Positions 8,361 through 16,836 of a DNA stretch of 64,000 bases are shown one piece after another. Made by a program: the position numbers and the translations under genes. This DNA comes from Crystallibacter sulfonylureivorans_A (lineage in GTDB: Bacteria; Actinomycetota; Actinomycetes; Actinomycetales; Micrococcaceae): positions 60,036 to 124,035 of the forward strand of contig NZ_JBLKRT010000008.1 of the NCBI RefSeq assembly GCF_047607445.1, given 5' to 3'. The notes beneath the pieces are model-generated. The model had not been told where the DNA came from and searched no databases. It worked only from the letters and a program-made list of their open reading frames with translations. Positions within the stretch are counted from its first letter, which is position 1, and every line of letters starts with the position of its first letter.

Positions 8361-9773
8361 TTATTCTGACGCCGAAGTTCCTCCGTACTCTTCCAGCAGC
8401 CCTGAGAGAAGAGTGCCCACTGCAAGCGACTGCCAAGGTGATACCGCATTCCCTACCTGCGTATACTGCGGCACTTCCAACTTCCGTCGGTGAGCACCAG
8501 TAGTTTCCCTGCCCAGGAACTCAAATGAATCGGGAAAGCCTTGGAAACGTGCTAGCTCCCGAACGGTAAAAATCCTGGATTGCATGGGATGGACGTAGTC
8601 ATCAGGCAGAGTAACGACTGTTCGGCTCGGTTCGATGGGGCTGAGCACCTTCTGGCTGTGTTTCCGCGTCACCAGTTCAACACTAAGATCGACCAACTCG
8701 TCCAGAGAAGAGATTGTCCTTACTGCCGAAGGGCGTGCAGAACACTGCAGATTCAGCGGAAATTCGACGTCCGCTAAAGCACGCTTCGCCATCGACTTCT
8801 GACTTTCCAGGTCCTTAGAGCTCATCTGGCTGAGTAGCCGTTGATCAATGCCATTGCTATGCATCATCCGGTAGAAAGAGAACCGAGTAACAACAATATC
8901 CGTGTGCCGCCTAGTCGTGTGATTCGGAGGACCGTTCGAAACGTCGCTGCGTTTGGGCCGAACGGCCTCCTCCGCTTTCTTTAGTTTGGCTAAGTATTCC
9001 CCGTTCCGTCCGACGTCGGCTGCGTCCCAACCACCCAAATCAGAGATGGCATCACGGATGCTGAATGCGCGATTCGAAAAGGTGGTTGGGACGGGCGCTA
9101 GCGGCGGGATATCGACCACCTGGTCTGCAAAATTTGACTTCCAAATCCCAGGAGTGGCCTGTATTCGAAGTCTCTTTGCAACGTCACTTCTTAATGCGAT
9201 TAGCATTAGTCGAGGGCGAAACTGGGGAGCTCCGTAGTGCACCGCGTTCACGCGAACGGCTTGGACAACGTACCCGGATCCGATTTTGGTGAGGGCGGCC
9301 TGCAGCTGAGAAAAGGAGGATTCTTCGCCCTTAACAAAACTCTGGCTCATTCCGACGACATTTTCGATTACGACCGCTTTTGGCTTGGTCCGTTCCACGA
9401 AAACCAGATATTCCCAAGCGAGCCTGTTCCGTAAGTCATCCTTGAGTCTACGGCCAGCGAGTGAGAACCCTTGGCACGGAGGGCCGCCCACTACGGCATC
9501 AAGATCCTGATCACTGAATTTACCCATCAGGCCGTCATCGGCAAGCACGTTGGCCAGCTCACTCACTAACACTTTGCCTTCGAACTGACGCCGGAGACTC
9601 AGCTGCAGGTATTGCTGCCAGACTCGCGCGTCCGCCGCGTCCCCGACGTAGTTATGGAAGAACGTTCGCGCGGCCATGTCTGACTTCTCTACGGCCGCGA
9701 CAAGTTCGCCCCCCGCCCGTTCCATACCCAACGAGAGACCACCACAACCGGAGAACAGGTCAACGAACTTCAT
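8361..9773 (-). CDS. dcm: C5-cytosine DNA methyltransferase
   Basis: A 470-residue SAM-dependent enzyme that methylates cytosine at C5. In order: motif I FVDLFSGCGG at the N-terminus, catalytic motif IV GGPPCQGFS (Cys 100), motif VI VIENVVGM, motif VIII QFRPRL, a target recognition region, and motif X YTQVGNAVSPW. The ATG at 9773 is chosen because motif I then begins at residue 2, as in the family; an upstream ATG at 9833 adds 20 unlike residues. It sits 60 bases or fewer downstream of the giant ATPase gene and upstream of vsr. No ordinary type II restriction gene is adjacent; the partners are the ATPases. Target sequence cannot be read from the gene. Confidence 0.95.
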   Translation of the reverse strand: MKFVDLFSGCGGLSLGMERAGGELVAAVEKSDMAARTFFHNYVGDAADARVWQQYLQLSLRRQFEGKVLVSELANVLADDGLMGKFSDQDLDAVVGGPPCQGFSLAGRRLKDDLRNRLAWEYLVFVERTKPKAVVIENVVGMSQSFVKGEESSFSQLQAALTKIGSGYVVQAVRVNAVHYGAPQFRPRLMLIALRSDVAKRLRIQATPGIWKSNFADQVVDIPPLAPVPTTFSNRAFSIRDAISDLGGWDAADVGRNGEYLAKLKKAEEAVRPKRSDVSNGPPNHTTRRHTDIVVTRFSFYRMMHSNGIDQRLLSQMSSKDLESQKSMAKRALADVEFPLNLQCSARPSAVRTISSLDELVDLSVELVTRKHSQKVLSPIEPSRTVVTLPDDYVHPMQSRIFTVRELARFQGFPDSFEFLGRETTGAHRRKLEVPQYTQVGNAVSPWQSLAVGTLLSGLLEEYGGTSASE

Positions 9774-9836
9774 CACTGGTACATTCTGACAGAACCGGAC
9801 CTTATTCCTTGGGCACGGCGCACCGATCCTCACACA

Positions 9837-12800
9837 TCAAAGCCCGTACCGCTCGTAATATGGCACCACGCGAATGAACCTGCCTTCGTCACACCCCAAG
9901 GACTTATACAGCACTTCGTGTTGACGCAACTCGGGGATTCTCCGGGGCACATCGGCCGAAAGGTCCGGCAGTCCCAGTGTTGCAAGCTCCCGCCCGTTCA
10001 CGGATGGCACCTTGTGGATGAACCACGTCCGCAATGGTTGGCCGTAGTTCTCGCGGCCCTCCCTGAAATGCGAAAGATACTGGGACGCCAGCATAACGCC
10101 GTAGCCGAACTGTCGACCCTGCAGCATCAAATCCATCAGTACCTGAAAGTCGTATCGCATGATGTTGACTGCCTCGTCGACCAATAGGAACGACTTCAGG
10201 TACCGAAGCTGGGGGTCACTGCCCTGGAATGGCGGTTTGTCCCCCCTCAACATGTTGTCGTAGTACAAGTTCAAGAACAGAGCCACGAGCGCATTCTTGG
10301 CGCTTTGGTCCGGGCCCAGTCGGTCTAGCGCAACAATAAGCACTTTGCCTTCGAGCAACTCGCTGAATGGCTTTAGAAGTGCCCTATCTGCGCTAAAAAT
10401 TCCGCTGAGCACGAAGCTATCAAGAATAGACGATACGGAATCTGGATTGCCCGACTTGTCCAAGTACTCCGCCCTAACCTCAGCAAGTGTCGGCGGCCTG
10501 TTGTTATTCCGTTCGTATAGCTCCCTGACAGCCTCGTTCAAAAGGCTAGCTTGCACCGGGCCGACGCCCCGATATATTTTCCTGAGCACGTCGACAAATG
10601 CTGCCGCTTGCTGGTATGGCAGCCTTGAATGCTCCCCCGTTACAGGCATGAATACGTTCACCGGTATCTGATGTGGTTCCAGGACAACGCCACCGACTCG
10701 GCTGACGAACTCCTCCTTCTGGAAGTCGCCCTTGTAGTCAAAAATCAGCATCGATGTGGACTCGTGCGGCTGATTTTCAAGTGTTTGTTCCCGGATCTGC
10801 GAGATCAAGGCCTTTACGAGTTCAGTCTTGCCTGTTCCCAGGTCGCCGACGATGCCAACGTTCATTTGGTTGAGCTTCGTGTTGCTCGGCCAAAAATCGA
10901 CGCCGGTCTTCCCCAGGGCTCCTAAGAGATGGCCAACCCTGATTCGGACCCCGTCACCGGCTATCCGGGCTGAGGAGAGTTCCCCATCGCCCAGTGACCC
11001 CGGTTCAGGTGCGAAAGAAGCCTTGCGCTGATCTTGAGCGACCGCATCCTGCTCTGCCGGCCCTTGGCCGCTAGGCGTGAACGGTTCTGGCACCGGAAGA
11101 GTAGCGTGTCGGCCAGCGGACACCGCGAGAGTGCCATTTCGGTAATTCAAGTCTTCGTCGGGACTGCCTAGCTCGGAAGATACGTCGTCCGGCTCGGCCA
11201 CAGACCAGTTGACCAATTCGCACCAGCGCTCTGTAGCCTCGCACGGATCAGCCGAATCCAAACTTTCAAAAACTGTCCCGGTGTCTGCAATTAACGCGCC
11301 GACTTGAAATTCGTCGCTGCCCGCTCTTCCGACATAAAAGGAGTCACCGGTGGAGGTCGTAGCGCCGTGTTGAAGATATGTAAGGAGCGGCTTGCCCACA
11401 CGAACCTTCAAGCGGCCATCGACCAACGCGGCAAGGCGGCTGGCAAAGTCCCCCGGGGAGCCCGCAAGCACGGGGTTGAGCCGCGCCGCGGTCTCAACTA
11501 AGGTGGCCAGGCTATTCATCCAGATGACCTTGTCCGCGCCCGAAACTTCAGCAGCCCTGAGCTCAATTCCTTTCAGCAATCGATAGCTGGCCTCGAGTTG
11601 CGCAAAAGGCTCTTTCAGCGCCGCTGAGTTCGGACTCGGAAGTGTGGAGCTCATGGAGTCACCATTGAGTCCATAGCATTTGATCTCCACTGGAGAAAGA
11701 ACGATTTCGTTTTCGTCCATGGCTATGAACAGCAAATCCGCACGACGCTGGTGCTGGCCGTGATTCGCCTGCCCGGCAAGCGTGCGCAGGAAGTAGTCCG
11801 CAGCATCAATCGGAAGAACAAATCGGTTCGTCGTACAGGAACCTGCCCTATCGAAAAGCCCGAATGTGAGGAAGAATCCCAGGGCACCGGCCACGTGTGT
11901 TCCCCCCATCGAGAGAAGCGAGGATAGGCCGACGCCACGGCTACCAAGTGTCGACATGACAGTAGCTTTCAAATCAGAAGTGTCCTGCCGACCCGTTGCT
12001 TTCGTCAGGAGGCTCTCAAGCTGATTCCCGAAACTGTCAGGGACTTTGGCAATGGATACAAAGGGACGACGTTCCATAAAAGGAACGTCGGTGGAGCGCT
12101 CGAACACAGGCGGACGCCATTCCCACAGCATCCGCGCACCTCCGCCGTGCGCATCCATCAGCTCAGCCATGATGGCGGGACTAAGGAACGATTCGCCCAT
12201 GACGGTCCAGTCTGCCGTCGCATCTGCAACGTCACGGCGCAGCATCCCTGCCTCGACGACGGGGGCAGAACCTTCGGATTCACAGGCTGCGAGGGCCCTG
12301 CTAAATGGGATCCATCCCATTTCACCTGGAACCGCAGGTTGGCTCAGGCTGAGTCGTCTGTCCGTCAGTCGGTTCAGGTTGCTTTCGAACCGGCGTAGGG
12401 GAACGCCACCCAGCACGCCGTGTGCCGTCCCACCGTCCGCAACCCGGACGGTCGTGCCTGAGTCTTGAAGTAACCGTATGTTGCACCAGGCCTTTGAATC
12501 TGATTGCGGTGCGTATCTGGACCAGGTCAATAGCATGTCGTGATTCTCGCGGACCAATTTTGTGACCGCGTCTCGGGGCACCGGCCCCTCGCGCCTCACC
12601 GAGTCGAGCACTCTGAGGCCGCCCATAAGCCGTCCTGTCTCATCTTTGCCCCACTCCTCCGCGACGGCTAGAACAGCGTCGTCAATCTCGGTGAGACGTA
12701 TCTGCCGGTCCTGCGCGTGAAGGTCTACTGTAAGCGTCGTGATGTGGGGATGCATTCTTCGGAAGGATCGCAACGCCGCATCAACAGCTGTCGCGTTGAG

Positions 12801-15407
12801 TCCGCTCACAGCCGTTCCCGGTGTTACCGCATTTCCGATCCGGTCTGGCGGGGACAGCCGCCGGGGCTTCGACCTTCCAGGAGGAAGCATCATCGACCAA
12901 CCCAAGAAGATTTGGTCCTCCCCAGAGTCCGTGGGAACCGCCAACATACGACCCGAGCTAGACTCCCCAGGACCAACTAGTGGGAGGTTCCAGCCTTCGA
13001 TCGAGCCGGCATGCTGCACTGAATTCACGGCTTCGAACAGTACGTGTTCCGCACCCGTTAGCCATGCCAGCCGCAGCGGATGGAGCGGGCTCAGAAGGAC
13101 CGCCTGACAGCCTGCATCACCCTGGACATCCCAGACGCTGACTGACATCGGATATGCCGCCCAGAAAACGTTTTCATCCTTACCTGTAGCCCGGGCAGCG
13201 TCAACAAGTTGTGCATAAGCATCCAAATATTCACCCAATACCGGGGTTGCCCAAAGCGACCGCCAAGACGTCCGTGATGGCCACTCGTAATCGACTCCCT
13301 CACCTCGGACATCCTGCCGCCGGAGATGGTCACTCAGGTTCAAGGCCCGAAAGGCATCACGGAATCTCTCCGCTTCGACGCTGCGTACGAAGTTTTGGTC
13401 CAGCTCAAAATAGCTCACACTGCCAAGGGCTGTCCGCGCGGAGTCCGGCATGAGAATAGCCCCGTCGTCTTGAGGGCGTACGTCCCAGATGCGCGTCGAC
13501 TCGTTGCTAGGCATCATTATGTGACCGAGGGCCGCTACAACGGAATCGTCTCCGGCGACTAACCGGCTGGCATAGAATGCCTCGGCCTGCCCTCGGACTG
13601 ACCCCTCCGTCGCTGCTTTGGGTCTGTCGGGTACAACTTGTTGCTTGACTGCCGCAGCGAGGAGCGCAGATTGTTGGCCTCCGCCCGCTGCGACAGGCCT
13701 GACCCGGAAGGAATGGCCGTTGGCCACAAATTCGCTATCACCAGTGGGAGTGAAACGTAGTGGGAAGAGCCCCTTCAGGACGGGATGCATCTTGAGCGCA
13801 ACACCATCCAGCAGCGGTTGATCCTCGGCGGAAGCGTGCCACAGCATTGCTTGATACCCACCAGCCACCTCCGGGAGTTCCTCCGCAAAATCCTGCTGAG
13901 GCTCATCGAGGCTGGGCGACGGGATCCAATTCATCGGTCCCATATACCTTACTTTTCCCAGCGCCCCCGATTTCTTGAATGGAGCTGCAGCCAGGAACGT
14001 CTGCATACCGGAAAAGACGTACGCCTTGGTAGTCAGGTCACTTCGGATTTTATGGGAAAGGGGGTCGTTGGCGGGGAGCGACACTCTGAGTGATACAAGC
14101 CGGAATGGCGCGGCGCTCCGTCCCGTTCCGTTGGGTTTGACAAATCGACCAACGGCAACCAAGCTACCGTCGCCTGCCACTTCAACGTCTCCCACCCAGT
14201 TCCCGATATTTGCAGGCAGGATTTTGAAGGTCAACAGAGAAGAGCGGGCATCGGCAGGCTCTATAGGCTCCAGGGTCGGAATTCGAATCGTTAGAGGCTC
14301 GGATTGCAGCTGGCGATCTCCAGCTGTCCCATCGGAAGAAAAGGGAATGAGGTAGGGGCTGTCCGGGAGCTCCGGGTCGAGCACGAGCGACCCACCCCTG
14401 GAGAAGGCAATATCAATTCTTTCGGAGCCGCTGTCCTCCCGGGCCGGACTCCTAAACTGTCCTTCGCTCAAATCCGAGAACCGCTCAATGTTTTCTGGCG
14501 AGACGCCGATAACTTCGGCTAATCCCAACCATGTACTGCCTGATCTGGACACAGCGTCATCAAAGTCATCAATTACGAAGTCCTCAAGCGCGTGTTTGCC
14601 GCCCGCAGCTTTCACCTCGGGACGAGTAGCTAGCTGTCCCGCGCTCATCCGAAAGGTTTCCTCGTCGCTCCAACTCTCCGACAAGGAATCTCCGAGCGCC
14701 ACCGCCGCAGATACAGAGGCAACGAATGACTTTGCGGTGCCGGGAGTGGGTTTTGGGAGGGCGAAACATGCGTACGCATACGCTGCTAGGGCCTCCGGCA
14801 GTTCGAGAGGAGAGCCAGCAGACCTCAGATGGGCGAGCATAGCCCAGAGGTTGATTATTCCGCGATCGACGTGCGCAAACCAAGCCGCGTTCCAGCTTCT
14901 TCCAGTGTCCGCCGACCGCGAATGGACTGTCGAAAGTGTGGAAAGGCAGGACGCAAGTATCTGAGAACAGCGCGCTCGTTGGCTATCGTTCAGTTCGGCA
15001 ACGCCGAATTCTCCGACAATTTCATCAACGATCAGAGCGGAAATCTCAGGGAGGGCGATTGGCCCTCCGGCTTGTTCTGGAAAGCTCTGACCGAAGACCT
15101 CGCGAAAGACTTGGATGAAGGATGAAAGATCGGGTTGGCGACCATATACGACAGCCAGATGATCACCTTGGCGATATTGAATCGTGTGCTGAGGATTCAC
15201 GCGTGGACAGTTCGCATCGTCGAGAGACGAAGTCCCCGCAGTGACCAGAAGGGCAAACGGCGGCGTCGTTGGTCGGGCCAGGTTGGCAGACCGGACGATC
15301 TCCTCAGCGGAGTCCCTGCCGATTCCCTCAGGCAGGTGGACGTGGACGAGGCCGTTAGTGGCGGCGAGGGCTCGACCCAGAACTTTGCCCAACGAAATGG
15401 ATGCCAT
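9837..15407 (-). CDS. Giant DptH-like protein: PD-(D/E)xK-like site plus HerA/FtsK-like ATPase
   Basis: An 1856-residue protein. The first 1100 residues match nothing I recognise. A nuclease-like signature follows: D1224, then E1241-x-K1243 in a strand (LSPVEIKCYG), the spacing of PD-(D/E)xK folds. The C-terminal 350 residues are a HerA/FtsK-type motor: Walker A GDLGTGKT (1521-1528), LIFDYKGDF, Walker B FLLVDEA (D1744, E1745), a GRQFGYGVMLASQ sensor-like stretch and an Arg-rich end. DptH of phosphorothioate restriction is a protein of similar size with this type of motor; a relationship is inferred from architecture, not from alignment. The gene starts seven bases after its upstream neighbour. 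It probably is the DNA-translocating, cutting core of the system. Confidence 0.72.
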   Translation of the reverse strand: MASISLGKVLGRALAATNGLVHVHLPEGIGRDSAEEIVRSANLARPTTPPFALLVTAGTSSLDDANCPRVNPQHTIQYRQGDHLAVVYGRQPDLSSFIQVFREVFGQSFPEQAGGPIALPEISALIVDEIVGEFGVAELNDSQRARCSQILASCLSTLSTVHSRSADTGRSWNAAWFAHVDRGIINLWAMLAHLRSAGSPLELPEALAAYAYACFALPKPTPGTAKSFVASVSAAVALGDSLSESWSDEETFRMSAGQLATRPEVKAAGGKHALEDFVIDDFDDAVSRSGSTWLGLAEVIGVSPENIERFSDLSEGQFRSPAREDSGSERIDIAFSRGGSLVLDPELPDSPYLIPFSSDGTAGDRQLQSEPLTIRIPTLEPIEPADARSSLLTFKILPANIGNWVGDVEVAGDGSLVAVGRFVKPNGTGRSAAPFRLVSLRVSLPANDPLSHKIRSDLTTKAYVFSGMQTFLAAAPFKKSGALGKVRYMGPMNWIPSPSLDEPQQDFAEELPEVAGGYQAMLWHASAEDQPLLDGVALKMHPVLKGLFPLRFTPTGDSEFVANGHSFRVRPVAAGGGQQSALLAAAVKQQVVPDRPKAATEGSVRGQAEAFYASRLVAGDDSVVAALGHIMMPSNESTRIWDVRPQDDGAILMPDSARTALGSVSYFELDQNFVRSVEAERFRDAFRALNLSDHLRRQDVRGEGVDYEWPSRTSWRSLWATPVLGEYLDAYAQLVDAARATGKDENVFWAAYPMSVSVWDVQGDAGCQAVLLSPLHPLRLAWLTGAEHVLFEAVNSVQHAGSIEGWNLPLVGPGESSSGRMLAVPTDSGEDQIFLGWSMMLPPGRSKPRRLSPPDRIGNAVTPGTAVSGLNATAVDAALRSFRRMHPHITTLTVDLHAQDRQIRLTEIDDAVLAVAEEWGKDETGRLMGGLRVLDSVRREGPVPRDAVTKLVRENHDMLLTWSRYAPQSDSKAWCNIRLLQDSGTTVRVADGGTAHGVLGGVPLRRFESNLNRLTDRRLSLSQPAVPGEMGWIPFSRALAACESEGSAPVVEAGMLRRDVADATADWTVMGESFLSPAIMAELMDAHGGGARMLWEWRPPVFERSTDVPFMERRPFVSIAKVPDSFGNQLESLLTKATGRQDTSDLKATVMSTLGSRGVGLSSLLSMGGTHVAGALGFFLTFGLFDRAGSCTTNRFVLPIDAADYFLRTLAGQANHGQHQRRADLLFIAMDENEIVLSPVEIKCYGLNGDSMSSTLPSPNSAALKEPFAQLEASYRLLKGIELRAAEVSGADKVIWMNSLATLVETAARLNPVLAGSPGDFASRLAALVDGRLKVRVGKPLLTYLQHGATTSTGDSFYVGRAGSDEFQVGALIADTGTVFESLDSADPCEATERWCELVNWSVAEPDDVSSELGSPDEDLNYRNGTLAVSAGRHATLPVPEPFTPSGQGPAEQDAVAQDQRKASFAPEPGSLGDGELSSARIAGDGVRIRVGHLLGALGKTGVDFWPSNTKLNQMNVGIVGDLGTGKTELVKALISQIREQTLENQPHESTSMLIFDYKGDFQKEEFVSRVGGVVLEPHQIPVNVFMPVTGEHSRLPYQQAAAFVDVLRKIYRGVGPVQASLLNEAVRELYERNNNRPPTLAEVRAEYLDKSGNPDSVSSILDSFVLSGIFSADRALLKPFSELLEGKVLIVALDRLGPDQSAKNALVALFLNLYYDNMLRGDKPPFQGSDPQLRYLKSFLLVDEAVNIMRYDFQVLMDLMLQGRQFGYGVMLASQYLSHFREGRENYGQPLRTWFIHKVPSVNGRELATLGLPDLSADVPRRIPELRQHEVLYKSLGCDEGRFIRVVPYYERYGL

Positions 15408-15414
15408 GATTCTC

Positions 15415-16836
15415 CTAGAAAGCGCTCTCGACTATAACGGCGTGGTCGGCATCTGCGCTGCCACGCGCCATTCCGGCCCGTTCGAGCAGCGACACAAGGT
15501 CGCCGAGCTCAGGCCTCATCCCTAAAATCGTTAGGTCACGTAACACATCTCCCACGTTGCATTGAGACCCGGGAGTGCCGCAGGTAAGGCTGGCAACCAC
15601 CGCAATCCACTCGGTGCCTGGATCTATAAGGAGGTATCGGCGCCCTCTGGTCTTGAGAATCCCGTAATAGTCCGTGAATGGCCCACTCGATTCGCGCACC
15701 TGCAGGCCGTATTTGACTGTCTCCCAGACAAGCTTCCCGGCTTCTTTTTTCTCTGCAGCTTGGACCGCTAACGAGCGCCTGAACTCGCTTTCCGCGGCGT
15801 CGCGAAGGAACTCAATGGCGTCCTGCTGTCCGCCAAGTTCATCCAGCCGTTCTTTGAGGCTCCTCCTAATCCTTTCGCCTCGGGAAATACGCCATTTGAT
15901 GCTGGACCCAACATCGCGCACGGATATGGAGGAGCGGCTGGATTGCCAAGGCAGGGGCGCCCTGACCATAGTCCGCAACTCGTCGAAGGTGTCAGGTACC
16001 GAGTCCTGCATGATGGCGGTCCCCAGCGCCTCATACCACGCATACTCCCACAGGAACCCGAGCCCCATTGCGAGTCTCAGGACGGTGGTGGCCCAGTCGA
16101 CCCATACTCGCGCAGGAAGCGCCTCGACCCACTCTTGCGACGTCAACGCCGTCCAGGACTTGGCAAACCACTCATAGGGAGTATCCGGATATAAACCGCA
16201 CCAATCGACGCTGTCTTGAGAAATCGGGAACGATTCCCGCCGGCTGCATCGATCTTCGAATACGGCTGACATCATGGACATATCAATGGTCTTCAGCAGC
16301 GGGTCCAAGTCCAGCCGATGATCCGCTGCCCGCAGCCATCGCTCCGTCGCTGATGCCGTCGGCCCGCCTGAGACATGTCCAACGGTAAAGAGGCCCTCAA
16401 TTATGGAGGCGAAGTCTGGTGGCCCCTTCTTCACAAGAACACCGCGGGGATCCTGCATTAGCGCAAGGGCCGGCGTCATAGGGCTAGAAGGCTGGTTTCC
16501 CGTCTTTTCGATTCGTATGCCCATGACGCTCGAGGCGACTGCCTCACCCAGAAGCAGGTCGGAAGCAGTGGTACTCAATGCGCGTTCCTTCAGCCCGAGT
16601 CCGAGCGCTTCTGCCGCGGCCCCCTTTGGCTTCGTCGGACGGAGCGAAAGATACTGCGTCTCCTTAGGATCGGCCTTGTACATCAGACCGACAGGCTTTC
16701 GCACTTCAACGTCTGAAGCGATGTCGTAGGCATTCCAGGCAAGCGCCGAGAGCAGGGCTTCCGGCACGGAAAAGTACTCTGGCCGGTTAAACGGGAGCAG
16801 GAGATGTTCTGCTTTGGCAACCCTGTCCATAATCAT
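15415..16836 (-). CDS. Unknown protein, middle gene of the ATPase operon (DptG-like position)
   Basis: A 473-residue protein that I do not recognise. It has no signal peptide, membrane segment or P-loop. It contains mixed alpha/beta sequence, several Trp residues in the middle (WVDWATTVLRLAMGLGFLWEY) and a charged helical segment around residues 305-360 with RRSLKERLDELGGQQDAIEF. Its ATG overlaps the stop of the 825-residue ATPase gene by four bases and its stop is seven bases before the giant ATPase gene, so all three are made together and probably form one complex. Position and size resemble dptG, which links DptF and DptH; this is an inference. Confidence 0.7.
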   Translation of the reverse strand: MIMDRVAKAEHLLLPFNRPEYFSVPEALLSALAWNAYDIASDVEVRKPVGLMYKADPKETQYLSLRPTKPKGAAAEALGLGLKERALSTTASDLLLGEAVASSVMGIRIEKTGNQPSSPMTPALALMQDPRGVLVKKGPPDFASIIEGLFTVGHVSGGPTASATERWLRAADHRLDLDPLLKTIDMSMMSAVFEDRCSRRESFPISQDSVDWCGLYPDTPYEWFAKSWTALTSQEWVEALPARVWVDWATTVLRLAMGLGFLWEYAWYEALGTAIMQDSVPDTFDELRTMVRAPLPWQSSRSSISVRDVGSSIKWRISRGERIRRSLKERLDELGGQQDAIEFLRDAAESEFRRSLAVQAAEKKEAGKLVWETVKYGLQVRESSGPFTDYYGILKTRGRRYLLIDPGTEWIAVVASLTCGTPGSQCNVGDVLRDLTILGMRPELGDLVSLLERAGMARGSADADHAVIVESAF

